64,000 nt of DNA from Streptomyces sp. NBC_00620 (lineage in GTDB: Bacteria > Actinomycetota > Actinomycetes > Streptomycetales > Streptomycetaceae): assembly GCF_026341825.1 (NCBI RefSeq), contig NZ_JAPENY010000001.1:992001-1056000 (forward strand), given 5' to 3'. The notes below the pieces were generated by a model. The model was not told the DNA's origin and searched no databases. It saw only the letters and a program-made list of their open reading frames with translations. Made by a program: the position numbers and the translations under genes. This document shows, in pieces, positions 1 through 9,129 of the stretch (position 1 is its first letter; every line of letters starts with the position of its first letter).

Positions 1-342
1 GTCGGCCATCGTGCCGCCGGTGTACGTGATCGTCAGGTTGCCCGTGAGGCCGTCGGCCCATCCCAGGGCGCCGTCCGCCGTCATGGACATCATCGTGCCC
101 ATGGTCGTCGTGGACTCGACTCTGGCCGAATCGGCGCCGTCCGTGGACTTCTCGGCGGAGCGCAGGGCGGTTATGGAGCTTATGTGCGCCGTGCCCTTGT
201 GCACCGCCTTGTCGTCCCTGCCGGAGGCGTCTCGGCCGTCGGAGCCGCCGGAGGAGTCCGGGGAACTGCAGGCGGCCATCCCCGCCAGCACACCCGTCAG
301 CGCGAGCGACAGGGTCACGCGGCGCACAGTCGTGCTCATCAT
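1..342 (-). CDS. Secreted lipoprotein, N-terminal part only
   Basis: The gene runs off the left edge of the window, so only the first 114 codons are present. The start is the ATG at 342, or the adjacent ATG at 339. The protein opens with an Arg-Arg pair, a hydrophobic stretch and the lipobox-like MAAC around residue 25, so it should be exported, lipidated and anchored outside the membrane. A Ser/Gly/Asp-rich linker follows, as is usual for Streptomyces lipoproteins. The sequence after it resembles the start of LppX/LprG-like lipoproteins, but too little is visible to be sure. It lies downstream of rplA on the same strand, separated by a strong terminator, so it probably has its own promoter. 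Confidence 0.8.
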   Translation of the reverse strand, partial: MMSTTVRRVTLSLALTGVLAGMAACSSPDSSGGSDGRDASGRDDKAVHKGTAHISSITALRSAEKSTDGADSARVESTTTMGTMMSMTADGALGWADGLTGNLTITYTGGTMAD

Positions 343-441
343 TCGTCCCACCCCTATGCGAATCCCCTATGCGAATTCTGTGCTCCGCACGCTACTGCAG
401 CCCACTGACACCCGTATCAGGATTTGTTGCCCACGAATGCG

Positions 442-477
442 GACGGGCCCCGCACCTCGAAAGGTGCGGGGCCCGTC
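442..477 (-). terminator. Rho-independent terminator after rplA
   Basis: A perfect 16-bp stem (442-457 with 462-477) closes on the tetraloop CGAA. It sits 45 bp past the rplA stop and ends the rplKA transcript. There is no T-tract, as is usual in Streptomyces. Confidence 0.9.
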
Positions 478-521
478 TCAGATACACGTACGCGACGCGG
501 TCACCGGGGTGAGCGGGAGGC

Positions 522-1247
522 TCAGACGGCGGCCGGGTCCTCCTCGACGAGGAGGTTGCGGGTGCGGTTCGAGTCGAGCTGAATGCCGGGGCCGATCGTG
601 GTGCTGATCGTGGCCTTCTTGATGTAGCGACCCTTGGCGGCCGACGGCTTCAGACGAAGGATCTCGTCCAGCGCGGCGCCGTAGTTCTCCACCAGCTGGG
701 TCTCGTCGAACGAGGTCTTGCCGATGATGAAGTGCAGGTTCGAGTGCTTGTCGACGCGGAACTCGATCTTGCCGCCCTTGATCTCGGTCACGGCCTTGGC
801 CACGTCCGGGGTCACGGTGCCGGTCTTCGGGTTCGGCATCAGACCACGCGGGCCGAGGACTCGGCCGAGGCGGCCGACCTTGCCCATGAGGTCCGGGGTG
901 GCGACGACGGCGTCGAAGTCCAGACGGCCCTTCGACACCTCGTCGATGAGCTCGTCGGAGCCGACGATGTCGGCGCCCGCGGCGAGTGCGGCCTCGGCAC
1001 GGTCACCGGTCGCGAAGACCAGGACCCGGGCGGTCTTACCGGTGCCGTGCGGGAGGTTCACGGTGCCACGGACCATCTGGTCGGCCTTGCGCGGGTCGAC
1101 ACCCAGACGGAAGGCGACCTCGACAGTGCCGTCGAACTTCGAGGTGGAGGTCTCCTTGGCGAGACGGACGGCCTCGAGCGGGGCGTAGAACTTCTCCCGG
1201 TCGATCTTGGCGTCCGCAGCGCGGAGAGACTTGCTGCGCTTGCTCAC
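522..1247 (-). CDS. rplA: 50S ribosomal protein L1
   Basis: This 241-residue protein has the normal bacterial L1 length. L1 binds 23S rRNA at the mobile L1 stalk and helps release deacylated tRNA from the E site. The conserved L1 signature [10 protein letters not shown] lies at residues 131-140. The gene follows rplK by 94 bp on the same strand, the standard rplK-rplA operon. In other bacteria L1 also represses its own operon by binding the leader RNA; that is family knowledge and was not demonstrated here. The start is the ATG at 1247. Confidence 0.97.
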   Translation of the reverse strand: MSKRSKSLRAADAKIDREKFYAPLEAVRLAKETSTSKFDGTVEVAFRLGVDPRKADQMVRGTVNLPHGTGKTARVLVFATGDRAEAALAAGADIVGSDELIDEVSKGRLDFDAVVATPDLMGKVGRLGRVLGPRGLMPNPKTGTVTPDVAKAVTEIKGGKIEFRVDKHSNLHFIIGKTSFDETQLVENYGAALDEILRLKPSAAKGRYIKKATISTTIGPGIQLDSNRTRNLLVEEDPAAV

Positions 1248-1341
1248 TGCTTCTCCTGATGTGTTCTGAGGAGTCGTGGTGCGGACCGAGCAGGCCCTGC
1301 CACGTGCGGCCGAGGCCGCATGGTTCCTACGAAGGTGGGTG

Positions 1342-1776
1342 TCAGCCCTCGACCGTGATGCCCATGGAACGGGCGGTGCCGGCGATGATCTTCGACGCGG
1401 CGTCCAGGTCGTTGGCGTTCAGGTCGGGCATCTTGGTCGTGGCGATCTCACGGACCTGCGCCTGGGTGATCTTGGCGACCTTGGTCTTGTGCGGCTCGCC
1501 GGAGCCCTTCTCGACACCCGCGGCCTTGAGGATCATCTTGGCGGCCGGCGGAGTCTTGGTGATGAAGGTGAAGGAGCGGTCTTCGTAGACCGTGATCTCC
1601 ACCGGGATCACCCAGCCACGCTGCGACTCGGTCGCGGCGTTGTAGGCCTTGCAGAACTCCATGATGTTGACGCCGTGCTGACCCAGCGCGGGGCCGACCG
1701 GCGGAGCCGGGTTGGCGGCGCCGGCCTGGATCTGGAGCTTGATAAGCCCCGTGACCTTCTTCTTCTTGGGAGGCAT
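1342..1776 (-). CDS. rplK: 50S ribosomal protein L11
   Basis: This 144-residue protein is full length. L11 binds the GTPase-associated centre of 23S rRNA, takes part in factor binding and the stringent response, and is the target region of thiopeptides. The Pro-rich N-terminal segment (residues 21-35) and the C-terminal rRNA-binding segment (about residues 100-140) are both conserved. It is the first gene of the rplK-rplA operon. A 198-bp gap containing a stem-loop separates it from nusG, so it probably has its own promoter. Confidence 0.97.
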
Positions 1777-1915
1777 TCCGGGTCCTCTTTCGTTTTCGCC
1801 TACCTACGCCCGAGACACGCTCGGACGACTGCCTTCAACCGAACCCATGACTCTGACCCGGATGGAGGCATACCGCACAACGATAACGGGTATCCATGCG
1901 CGGCTAAAAACCGAG

Positions 1916-1948
1916 CAGGTCAGACAGGCTGCGAGCCCGTCTGACCTG
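1916..1948 (-). terminator. Stem-loop between nusG and rplK
   Basis: A perfect 10-bp stem (1916-1925 with 1939-1948) carries a further short GGC/GCC pairing inside. It lies 27 bp past the nusG stop and probably terminates or attenuates the secE-nusG transcript before rplK. Confidence 0.75.
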
Positions 1949-1974
1949 TTCGGAAGACGTACGTCCAGAAGGTG

Positions 1975-2856
1975 CTAGTTCTTCTGGATCTGGTCGAAGG
2001 AAAGCTCGACCGGAGTCTCGCGGCCGAAGATCTCGACGAGGCCCTTGACCTTCTTCGAGTCGGCGTTGATCTCGTTGATGGTCGCCTGGAGCGTGGCGAA
2101 CGGGCCGTCGGTGACGGTGACCGAGTCGCCGACCTCGAAGTCCAGCACCTGGACCTCGAGCTTGCGGGCCGGAGCTGGCCTGCCCTCGGCCTCGGCTGCC
2201 TCACGGGCGGCCTTCTCCTCGGCCTCCGGGGCGAGCATCTTGACGATCTCGTCCAGGGTCAGCGGGTACGGGTCGTAGGCGTTGCCCACGAAGCCGGTGA
2301 CGCCGGGGGTGTTGCGGACGACGCCCCAGGACTCGTTCGTCAGGTCCATGCGCACCAGCACGTAGCCGGGGAGCTTGTTCTGCCGGACGGTCTTGCGCTC
2401 GCCGTTCTTGATCTGCGCGACCTCTTCCTGCGGCACCTCGGCCTGGAAGATGAAGTCCTCCACGTTCAGCGAGACGGCACGCTGTTCGAGGTTGGTCTTC
2501 ACGCGGTTCTCGTAACCGGCGTACGTGTGGATGACGTACCACTCGCCGGGGAGGGCACGGAGCTCCTCGCGCAGGGCGGTGACGGGGTCGACGGGCTCGG
2601 GCTCTTCTTCGGCCTCGGCCTCGTCGTCCTCGACAGCGAGGTCCTCGTCCGAAACGTCGTCGTCCTCGACGGACTCGACGTCCGTACCGGACTCGTCCTC
2701 GACGTGCAGGGCCGCCTCTTCGGCGGGCTCGCCCGCGGTGGCGTCGGCAGCCTCGACCTCGTCCGGGTCCTCGGTGTCCGCGCCCTCCACGATGTCGAGC
2801 TCGTCCTCAACGGACTCGACCGACTCGATGGCGTCGTTCAGGTTCGGGTCAGACAC
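1975..2856 (-). CDS. nusG: Transcription termination/antitermination protein NusG
   Basis: NusG binds RNA polymerase and links it to Rho and to ribosomal protein S10. This version has 293 residues, against about 180 in Escherichia coli. The extra length is a strongly acidic Asp/Glu-rich N-terminal tail (residues 1-90), as known in Streptomyces NusG. The NGN domain follows (about 104-200, beginning [13 protein letters not shown]). The KOW domain follows that (about 237-290, [14 protein letters not shown]). The gene lies 77 bp after secE on the same strand, the usual secE-nusG pair. Confidence 0.97.
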   Translation of the reverse strand: MSDPNLNDAIESVESVEDELDIVEGADTEDPDEVEAADATAGEPAEEAALHVEDESGTDVESVEDDDVSDEDLAVEDDEAEAEEEPEPVDPVTALREELRALPGEWYVIHTYAGYENRVKTNLEQRAVSLNVEDFIFQAEVPQEEVAQIKNGERKTVRQNKLPGYVLVRMDLTNESWGVVRNTPGVTGFVGNAYDPYPLTLDEIVKMLAPEAEEKAAREAAEAEGRPAPARKLEVQVLDFEVGDSVTVTDGPFATLQATINEINADSKKVKGLVEIFGRETPVELSFDQIQKN

Positions 2857-2933
2857 GGTGGCTGCTTCTTCCTGGATACATGGGGGTGGAACACACGAAA
2901 GGGGCGCCGGTGTCGGCGCCCTTCGCGTTTGGC

Positions 2934-3215
2934 TCAGCCAAATACGTACTTGGCGGCGTGGTCGAGTCCATAGTCAATCACGGTCACCAGAGCGATCATG
3001 ATGACGACGAAGACAATTACCACTGAGGTGTACGTCGTCAGCTGATTGCGCGTCGGCCAGACGACCTTGCGGAGTTCCGCGACGATCTGGCGGTAGAAGG
3101 TGGCAAGGCGCCTCAGAGGGCCCTTCTTGCCACGCTTGCCGCCCTTGCGAGTCTTCTTATTGGACTCCGGTGCCTCGGCATCAGGCATGTCGATGGAGCC
3201 CACGGCGTCCGTCAC
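2934..3215 (-). CDS. secE: Protein translocase subunit SecE
   Basis: SecE is the small essential clamp of the SecYEG channel in the cytoplasmic membrane. The protein has 93 residues, with a Lys-rich N-terminus, the conserved amphipathic helix and hinge [10 protein letters not shown] (47-56), and one transmembrane helix (about 62-81). This single-helix form is typical of Gram-positive bacteria. It lies between tRNA-Trp and nusG on the same strand, the conserved Streptomyces order. Confidence 0.97.
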   Translation of the reverse strand: MTDAVGSIDMPDAEAPESNKKTRKGGKRGKKGPLRRLATFYRQIVAELRKVVWPTRNQLTTYTSVVIVFVVIMIALVTVIDYGLDHAAKYVFG

Positions 3216-3322
3216 TCGTCCTCACCTGATTCCGGGTCGTGGCTACGCCGTGCCCGGCCAGGCCGCACGGCGGTGCATTGCAGTACGTACATGCGCACAC
3301 ATCCTGGCGAAGGATTGTGTAG

Positions 3323-3395
3323 CAGGGCCGGAGGGACTTGAACCCCCAACCGCTGGTTTTGGAGACCAGTGCTCTACCAATTGAGCTACGACCCT
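3323..3395 (-). tRNA. tRNA-Trp (CCA)
   Basis: A 73-nt cloverleaf with a 7-bp acceptor stem (AGGGTCG with CGGCCCT, one G-T pair), D-arm, and anticodon stem CTGGT/ACCAG around the loop CTCCAAA. The anticodon is CCA. The 3' CCA is not encoded. It sits upstream of secE, as in other Streptomyces. Confidence 0.97.
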
Positions 3396-3642
3396 TTGAT
3401 TTCCCCCAACGTACCGCATCCGCCCGAGTGCTCGGTGTGCACCGGGTGAGTGCGGCCGGTGAAGGCCAACGAGGGATGAGTGTACGTGCTCCGGGGCCGG
3501 TCGTCGAACAGAAAGTGTCCGTACGGGCTTTGATCCCGGAAGATCGTCCAGCCCACCGCCTCGATCCGGACGGTTGTTCAGTCGCTGTTCAGTCTGTGAA
3601 ACCCGCGTGCCGGGGAGGTTTCCGGTCTGAAACGATGGGGCC

Positions 3643-4869
3643 ATGAGCCCTGCAACCCCTCCCACCGAGCGCCGCGTCTCCGCCCGAGTCGGCGCGATCT
3701 CCGAGTCCGCCACCCTCGCCGTGGACGCCAAGGCCAAGGCCCTCAAGGCCGCGGGGCGTCCGGTGATCGGCTTCGGCGCCGGTGAACCGGACTTCCCGAC
3801 CCCGGACTACATCGTCCAGGCCGCCATCGAGGCCTGCTCGAACCCGAAGTACCACCGCTACACCCCGGCCGGCGGACTGCCCGAGCTGAAGGCCGCGATC
3901 GCCGCCAAGACGCTGCGCGACTCCGGCTACGAGGTGGAGGCCACCCAGGTCCTGGTCACCAACGGCGGCAAGCAGGCCATCTACGAGGCCTTCGCCGCGA
4001 TCCTCGACCCGGGCGACGAGGTCATCGTCCCGGCGCCGTACTGGACGACGTACCCGGAGTCGATCCGCCTCGCCGGCGGCGTCCCGGTCGACGTCGTCGC
4101 CGACGAGACCACCGGCTACCGCGTCTCGGTCGAGCAGCTGGAGGCGGCCCGCACCGAGAACACCAAGGTGCTGCTCTTCGTCTCTCCGTCCAACCCGACG
4201 GGCGCGGTCTACACCCGCGAGCAGATCGAGGAGATCGGCCGCTGGGCCGCCGAGAAGGGCCTGTGGGTCCTGACCGACGAGATCTACGAGCACCTGGTCT
4301 ACGGGGACGCCGAGTTCCACTCCCTGCCCGTCGTGGTGCCCGAGCTGCGCGACAAGTGCATCGTCGTGAACGGCGTCGCCAAGACGTACGCCATGACCGG
4401 CTGGCGGGTGGGCTGGGTCATCGGCCCCAAGGACGTCATCAAGGCCGCGACCAACCTCCAGTCGCACGCCACCTCGAACGTCTCGAACGTGGCCCAGGTC
4501 GCCGCGCTCGCCGCCGTCTCCGGCGACCTGACGGCCGTCGCGAAGATGCGCGAGGCCTTCGACCGCCGCCGCAAGACCATCGTGCGCATGCTCAACGAGA
4601 TCGACGGCGTACTCTGCCCCGAGCCGGAGGGCGCCTTCTACGCGTACCCCTCGGTGAAGGCCCTCATCGGCAAGGAGATCCGCGGCAAGCGCCCCCAGGA
4701 CACGGTCGAGCTGGCCGCGCTCATCCTGGAGGAAGCCGAGGTCGCGGTGGTCCCGGGTGAGGCCTTCGGCACACCGGGATACCTGCGTCTGTCGTACGCG
4801 CTGGGTGACGAGGACCTCATCGAGGGCGTCTCGCGCATCCAGAAGCTGCTGGCCGAGGCCACGGACTGA
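3643..4869 (+). CDS. Pyridoxal-phosphate aminotransferase, aspartate type
   Basis: This 408-residue fold-type I aminotransferase transfers an amino group between an amino acid, most likely aspartate, and a 2-oxo acid in the cytoplasm. The motifs are clear: [10 protein letters not shown] near residue 45, the cofactor-binding [10 protein letters not shown], the Schiff-base lysine at about residue 247 in [15 protein letters not shown], and the substrate-binding Arg shortly after it. Its position next to the secE-nusG locus matches the Streptomyces aspartate aminotransferase gene. Substrate specificity cannot be fixed from sequence alone. A strong terminator follows directly. Confidence 0.92.
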   Translation: MSPATPPTERRVSARVGAISESATLAVDAKAKALKAAGRPVIGFGAGEPDFPTPDYIVQAAIEACSNPKYHRYTPAGGLPELKAAIAAKTLRDSGYEVEATQVLVTNGGKQAIYEAFAAILDPGDEVIVPAPYWTTYPESIRLAGGVPVDVVADETTGYRVSVEQLEAARTENTKVLLFVSPSNPTGAVYTREQIEEIGRWAAEKGLWVLTDEIYEHLVYGDAEFHSLPVVVPELRDKCIVVNGVAKTYAMTGWRVGWVIGPKDVIKAATNLQSHATSNVSNVAQVAALAAVSGDLTAVAKMREAFDRRRKTIVRMLNEIDGVLCPEPEGAFYAYPSVKALIGKEIRGKRPQDTVELAALILEEAEVAVVPGEAFGTPGYLRLSYALGDEDLIEGVSRIQKLLAEATD

Positions 4870-4877
4870 CGTGTACG

Positions 4878-4922
4878 ACGCACAAGCGGGCCTCCGGTCG
4901 GACCGGGGGCCCGCTTGTGCGT
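4878..4922 (+). terminator. Terminator after the aminotransferase
   Basis: A perfect 15-bp stem (4878-4892 with 4908-4922) encloses a 15-nt loop and starts 8 bp past the stop codon. Confidence 0.9.
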
Positions 4923-5100
4923 TCAGGCACGCGCTCGTTCGGTGAACTCGGCTGCCTGGTCCAGGATTTCTACGGCAAGATCCTGGGGTGACTCCTCCCC
5001 CGAGGGGGCTTCTCACTCGGCCGTGTGACGGCCTCATGACGGACAAGCCCTGCCCGGCACCTTCCGGTACGGAGCAGAGCCTAGCGATTACGGAGCGTTG

Positions 5101-6129
5101 ATGGGTGTGGTTCGTGATATCGGACAGTTGCCGAAGGCCCATCTGCACCTGCACTTCACCGGGTCGATGCGGTCCACGACCCTGCTGGAGCTGGCCGACA
5201 AGTACGGCGTACGGCTGCCCGACGCACTGACCAGCGGGGAGCCGCCGAAGCTGCGGGCTACCGACGAGCGGGGCTGGTTCCGGTTCCAGCGGCTGTACGA
5301 CGCGGCGCGGTCGTGCCTCAGAGAGCCCGAGGACATCCGGCGGCTGGTGCGCGAGGCCGCCGAGGAGGACGTGAAGGACGGCTCCGGGTGGCTGGAGATC
5401 CAGGTCGACCCGACGTCGTACGCCCCGCGCCTCGGCGGTCTGATCCCAGCCCTCGAAGTCATCCTGGACGCGGTGGACTCGGCCTCGCGCGAGACGGGGC
5501 TCGGGATGCGCGTCCTGGTGGCGGCGAACCGTATGAAGCACCCGCTGGACGCTCGTACGCTGGCCCGCCTGGCCGTGCGGTACGCGGACCGGGGCATCGT
5601 CGGTTTCGGGCTCTCGAACGACGAGCGGCGGGGCATGGCGCGGGACTTCGACCGGGCCTTCGAGATCGCGCGTGAGGGCGGTCTGCTGGCCGCGCCGCAC
5701 GGCGGCGAGCTGACCGGGCCGGCCTCGGTCCGCGACTGCCTGGACGACCTGCACGCCTCGCGGATCGGCCACGGGGTGCGCGCCGCGGAGGACCCCCGGC
5801 TGATGAAACGCCTCGCGGACCGCGGGGTGACCTGCGAGGTCTGCCCGGCCTCGAACGTCGCCCTGGGCGTCTACGAGAAGCCGGAGGACGTCCCCCTGCG
5901 CACACTCTTCGAAGCCGGGGTCCCCATGGCCCTCGGCGCCGACGACCCACTGCTCTTCGGGTCCCGGCTGGCAGCCCAGTACGAGATCGCCCGCCGGTAC
6001 CACGACTTCACGGACCCCGAGCTGGCCGAACTGGCAAGGCAGTCCATCCGCGCTTCGGCCGCCCCTGAGGACGTACGGGAAAAGCTGCTGTCCGGAGTCG
6101 ACGAGTGGCTCAGCGGCCCGGTCGCCTGA
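5101..6129 (+). CDS. Adenosine deaminase family protein
   Basis: A 342-residue zinc-dependent deaminase of the amidohydrolase superfamily, expected to convert adenosine to inosine in purine salvage. The first zinc-binding pair is H16 and H18 in HLHLHFTGS. The other active-site pieces are HGGELTG, RIGHGV and GADDP. The residue after the HxH pair is Thr-Gly where classical enzymes have Asp-Gly, a mild deviation. The start is the ATG at 5101, with GGAG about 6 bp upstream; an in-frame TTG directly before it is less likely. Related deaminases act on adenine or aminodeoxyfutalosine, so the exact substrate is open. Confidence 0.88.
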   Translation: MGVVRDIGQLPKAHLHLHFTGSMRSTTLLELADKYGVRLPDALTSGEPPKLRATDERGWFRFQRLYDAARSCLREPEDIRRLVREAAEEDVKDGSGWLEIQVDPTSYAPRLGGLIPALEVILDAVDSASRETGLGMRVLVAANRMKHPLDARTLARLAVRYADRGIVGFGLSNDERRGMARDFDRAFEIAREGGLLAAPHGGELTGPASVRDCLDDLHASRIGHGVRAAEDPRLMKRLADRGVTCEVCPASNVALGVYEKPEDVPLRTLFEAGVPMALGADDPLLFGSRLAAQYEIARRYHDFTDPELAELARQSIRASAAPEDVREKLLSGVDEWLSGPVA

Positions 6130-6361
6130 AGTGCGGGTACGGCGGATACGCCTTGAAGCAGATGAGAACCTCGGGCCCGCGCCAGCTGCCGCCACGGTCC
6201 GCTTTCAGGCCGCCGATCGCGGTGATCAGCGCTGAGCGCCCTTTGACGACGCGCCTCTCACGCGGCCCCCAGCCTGCCGCGTAGGCGAGGGCGGACGCGG
6301 TGTCGGCAAAGGCGGGGACGGCGTACGCGGTGGGGACGAAGCCGCATATGGGGTGCCTCAT
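6110..6361 (-). CDS. Small hypothetical protein
   Basis: An open frame of 83 codons begins at the ATG at 6361, 16 bp past the stop of the TetR gene. Its last 20 bp overlap the end of the adenosine deaminase gene on the other strand. No domain, signal peptide or membrane segment is apparent; the chain is basic and rich in Gly, Ala and Arg. There is no good ribosome-binding site. It could be co-transcribed with the regulator, or it could be a chance frame. Confidence 0.35.
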   Translation of the reverse strand: MRHPICGFVPTAYAVPAFADTASALAYAAGWGPRERRVVKGRSALITAIGGLKADRGGSWRGPEVLICFKAYPPYPHFRRPGR

Positions 6362-6377
6362 GGGGCAAGCGTGCGGG

Positions 6378-7007
6378 TCAGTAAGGGCCTTGGGCAACGG
6401 AGATACCGCGTAGGAGCGTGCGGGCCAGTGCCGGGGCGAAGGTGTCCAGGGGCGGGGGCTTGCCGTCCTCCGTCATGTCGTAGGCGAAGGCGCGCTGGGC
6501 GCAGGCGCCGAGGAGCAGGGACGCGGCCGCGAAGGTGTCGGCGCAGAGGTGGATGCGACCCGCCTTCTGTTCCGCGCGCAGGTACTCGGCGACCCCTCGG
6601 ATGGGCATGTGCGGGCCCGCTCCCATCGCCCGCATGGCCTCCTCGTGGCGCCGCTTGAGCTGCTTCTCCGCGTACAAGGAGGCGGCTATCGGGAAACTCT
6701 GCTCATAGAAGAGGGCGGCCTGGCGGGCGATCTCCGTGAGGTTCTCCTCGACGGTGTGCTCCCCCGGCTCGGCCGTGAGTCTGCCCAGGAGGGGGCCCAG
6801 CGTGGGGAGGCGCTCCTCCAGGACGCGGATGAAGAGCTCTTCCTTGCTCGCGAAGTACTTGTAGAGCGCCGCTTCGGAGCAGCCCGCCGCCTTGGCGATC
6901 TCCTTGGTGGTGGTGCGGGCGAGGCCGACGGTGAGCATGAGCTCGTGCGCCGCGTCGAGGAGACGGATCCGAGCCGGTTTCTGCTGCATGGGGCCCAAGG
7001 ATTCCAT
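6378..7007 (-). CDS. TetR-family transcriptional regulator
   Basis: This 209-residue protein has the TetR plan: an N-terminal helix-turn-helix (about residues 30-58, ending YKYFASKEELF) and a variable ligand-binding C-terminal region. It is divergently transcribed from the NAD(P)-binding gene at 7116, and the 108-bp gap holds two palindromes suited to such a dimer. It probably represses itself and that neighbour and is released by an unknown small molecule. The start could also be the ATG at 6989 (MQQKPARIR), which would match the usual short N-terminal tail. Confidence 0.9.
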   Translation of the reverse strand: MESLGPMQQKPARIRLLDAAHELMLTVGLARTTTKEIAKAAGCSEAALYKYFASKEELFIRVLEERLPTLGPLLGRLTAEPGEHTVEENLTEIARQAALFYEQSFPIAASLYAEKQLKRRHEEAMRAMGAGPHMPIRGVAEYLRAEQKAGRIHLCADTFAAASLLLGACAQRAFAYDMTEDGKPPPLDTFAPALARTLLRGISVAQGPY

Positions 7008-7035
7008 GGAGGAGCCAATCAGACTTGACGGGTGG

Positions 7036-7089
7036 GTGAGTGCTTACTCACTCTAGGGGTAAGCAGTGGTGGGTGAATACTCACCCACC
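7036..7089. promoter_or_regulatory. Two TetR-type operator palindromes
   Basis: Site one is GTGAGT-GCTT-ACTCAC at 7036-7051. Site two is GGTGGGTGA-ATAC-TCACCCACC at 7068-7089. Both share the core GTGA...TCAC and lie between the divergent TetR gene and the NAD(P)-binding gene, so they are probable binding sites of that regulator. Confidence 0.75.
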
Positions 7090-7115
7090 GACGTTCCATC
7101 TGAGGAGAGCACGTC

Positions 7116-7748
7116 ATGAAGCTCACCGTTTTCGGTGCCACCGGGGGCATCGGGCAGGAGATCGTCCGGCAGGCCCTGGCATCGGGCCATCAGGTCACGG
7201 CCGTCGTGCGGGATCCCGCACGGTTCACCGTCACCGGCGCGGACCTGGAGGTGTTCCGCGCCGACCTCACCGACCCGGAGGCGCTGCGCCCCGCGGTCGC
7301 GGGCCGGGACGCGGTCCTCTCCGGCCTCGGCGCCCGCAGCCGCAAGGACGCCGGGGTCACGGCGAAGCTGACCCGCAGGGTGCTGGCCGCCATGGAGGCG
7401 GAGGCGGTACGGAGGCTGCTCGTGGTGAGCGCGAGTCCGATCGGTCCCGATCCCGAGGGCGCCACGCTCGTCGACCGCGCCATGCGGAGTGTGATCTCGG
7501 GGATCCTGAAGGACGTCTACGCCGACCTCAGGGAGATGGAGGACGAGCTGGCCAGCAGCGCGACGGACTGGACGGCCGTACGCCCGCCCCGCCTCCAGGA
7601 CAAGCCGCTGACCGGTTCGTACCGGACGGTTGTCGGGGGCTTCCCGCTCAAGGGCAGGTTCATCTCACGCGCCGATGTGGCTCACGCGATGCTGGCGATG
7701 ACGGACGACCCGGGAACGGTGAAGCAGGGCGTCGGAGTCGCCTACTAG
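7116..7748 (+). CDS. NAD(P)H-binding (NmrA/SDR-like) protein
   Basis: A 210-residue single-domain Rossmann-fold protein. The dinucleotide motif GATGGIGQEIV is at residues 7-17 and an acidic pair (ADL) follows the third strand. The family includes flavin reductases and atypical short-chain dehydrogenases, which act on flavins, quinones or stressed metabolites. A GGAG ribosome site precedes the ATG. It lies under the two palindromes of the divergent TetR regulator and is probably its main target. It was not possible to name the substrate. Confidence 0.85.
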   Translation: MKLTVFGATGGIGQEIVRQALASGHQVTAVVRDPARFTVTGADLEVFRADLTDPEALRPAVAGRDAVLSGLGARSRKDAGVTAKLTRRVLAAMEAEAVRRLLVVSASPIGPDPEGATLVDRAMRSVISGILKDVYADLREMEDELASSATDWTAVRPPRLQDKPLTGSYRTVVGGFPLKGRFISRADVAHAMLAMTDDPGTVKQGVGVAY

Positions 7749-7766
7749 GACCCGGACGAGGGTTCA

Positions 7767-7823
7767 CACCAGGGCTCGTACTGGACGCACCGGGGCTCGC
7801 ACCAGAGCACCAGGGCTCGTACT
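7767..7823. repeat. Short imperfect tandem repeat
   Basis: The 16-mer CACCAGGGCTCGTACT occurs at 7767-7782 and 7808-7823. A degenerate copy (CACCGGGGCTCGCACC) lies at 7788-7803, so the period is about 20-21 bp. The array fills the gap between two convergent genes and runs into the murB stop codon. Confidence 0.7.
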
Positions 7824-8817
7824 AGAGCTCCACGCCGACCGTCACCGGCTCGTTGACCAGCGTGATCCCGAACGCGTCGCGTACTCCGGCGACGACCTCT
7901 CGGGCCAGCGCGAGGAGATCCTCGGTGGTGGCCTCGCCCCGGTTGGTGAGGGCCAGTGTGTGCTTGGTGGAGATCCGGGCGGGCCCGCTGCCGTAGCCCT
8001 TGGTGAAGCCCGACTTGTCGATCAGCCAGGCCGCGGAGGTCTTGGTGTGGCCGTCGCCCGCCGGGTACGCGGGCGGTGCGGCAGCGGAGCCGAGCCGCTC
8101 CTCCACGCGCGCGTGGAACGCGGCGAACTCCTCGTCCGTGAGGATCGGGTTGGTGAAGAACGACCCGGCCGACCAGGTGTCGTGGTCCTCGGGATCGAGC
8201 ACCATGCCCTTGCCGGAACGCAGCTTCAGCACGGTCTCCCGGGCCTTCTCGAGCGGCACACGGTCACCGGGCTCGACACCCAGCGCGCGAGCCGTCTCGG
8301 CGTACTTGATCGGCGCGCTCAGCCCCTCCGCGTCCTCCAGCGCGAAGCGGACCCGCAGCACGACATGGCGCTCGGGGTCGGCCTTGAACCGGCTGTGGCG
8401 GTACGAGAAGGCGCAGTCGGCGTTCGTCAGCGTGACCGTCTCACGCGTCTTCCGGTCGTACGCGATCACTTCGGTGATCGTCGAGGACACTTCCTGTCCG
8501 TACGCGCCCACGTTCTGGATCGGTGTCGCGCCCGCGGAGCCGGGGATCCCCGCGAGGCACTCGATGCCGGCGAGCCCCGCCTCGACAGTGCGGGCGACCG
8601 CGTCGGTCCACACCTCGCCCGCCGCCAGCTCCAGCTTCCCGCCGTCGAGTTCGAAGCCGTTCGTCGCGATGCGCAGGGCGATCCCGGCGAAGCCCTTGTC
8701 ACCGATGACCAGGTTGGATCCACCACCGATCACCAGCAGCGGCGTACCGGCGTCGTCGGCCTCGCGAACGGCGGCGATCACCAGCGGGGCGAGCGGGGCG
8801 TCGTGGAGTACCTGCAC
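7822..8817 (-). CDS. murB: UDP-N-acetylenolpyruvoylglucosamine reductase with N-terminal deletion
   Basis: MurB is an FAD enzyme that reduces UDP-GlcNAc-enolpyruvate to UDP-MurNAc in peptidoglycan synthesis. The FAD motif IGGGSNLVIGDKGF, the loop GAYGQEVSS, the arginine region SYRHSRFK, the catalytic Ser in SAGSFFTNP and the C-terminal Glu in VTVGVEL are all present. The protein is 331 residues long, about 20 short of the usual Streptomyces length. After MQVLHDAPLAPL the chain jumps straight to VIAAVREADDAG. The family-conserved TTF-R-GG segment, part of the first FAD-binding strand, should lie between them. The frame is intact, so this is a clean in-frame loss or an assembly error. Confidence 0.93.
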   Translation of the reverse strand: MQVLHDAPLAPLVIAAVREADDAGTPLLVIGGGSNLVIGDKGFAGIALRIATNGFELDGGKLELAAGEVWTDAVARTVEAGLAGIECLAGIPGSAGATPIQNVGAYGQEVSSTITEVIAYDRKTRETVTLTNADCAFSYRHSRFKADPERHVVLRVRFALEDAEGLSAPIKYAETARALGVEPGDRVPLEKARETVLKLRSGKGMVLDPEDHDTWSAGSFFTNPILTDEEFAAFHARVEERLGSAAAPPAYPAGDGHTKTSAAWLIDKSGFTKGYGSGPARISTKHTLALTNRGEATTEDLLALAREVVAGVRDAFGITLVNEPVTVGVEL

Positions 8818-8960
8818 GGGCCCAAGAGTACGAGAAGGAGCGGGGGCGCCTGGTCATCGGTGCACGCGGGCGGGAAAAAGTGCACGCTCGGCGCCGGGGC
8901 GCGGGGTGCGCAGATCCGGTGCACAGCCGCAGAATGCGCTCTCCTGGTGCGCGGGCGCGA

Positions 8961-8992
8961 AAAGGGCCCCGCCACAAGCGCGCGGGGCCTTT
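8961..8992 (-). terminator. Terminator downstream of the MFS gene
   Basis: An 11-bp stem with one bulged G (8961-8972 with 8982-8992) lies between the MFS stop and the murB start. It is the only recognisable element in the 312-bp gap 8818-9129; the rest holds no convincing gene or site. Confidence 0.8.
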
Positions 8993-9129
8993 CCGTGTCG
9001 TACATCAGGAGCGACTCAGTCGAAGCGCCGCAGCACCTGCACCCAGTCGAGAGACGGCTCGTCGGCCGTGGCCGTCCAGGAGAGGAACTTGGCGTCCCTC
9101 GCTCGGCGTCCGCGCGAAGAAGCGCAGCT

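Noticed and set aside
3589..6195. 868-codon minus-strand frame across the aminotransferase and deaminase
   Set aside because: GC-rich antisense shadow of two clear genes on the plus strand.
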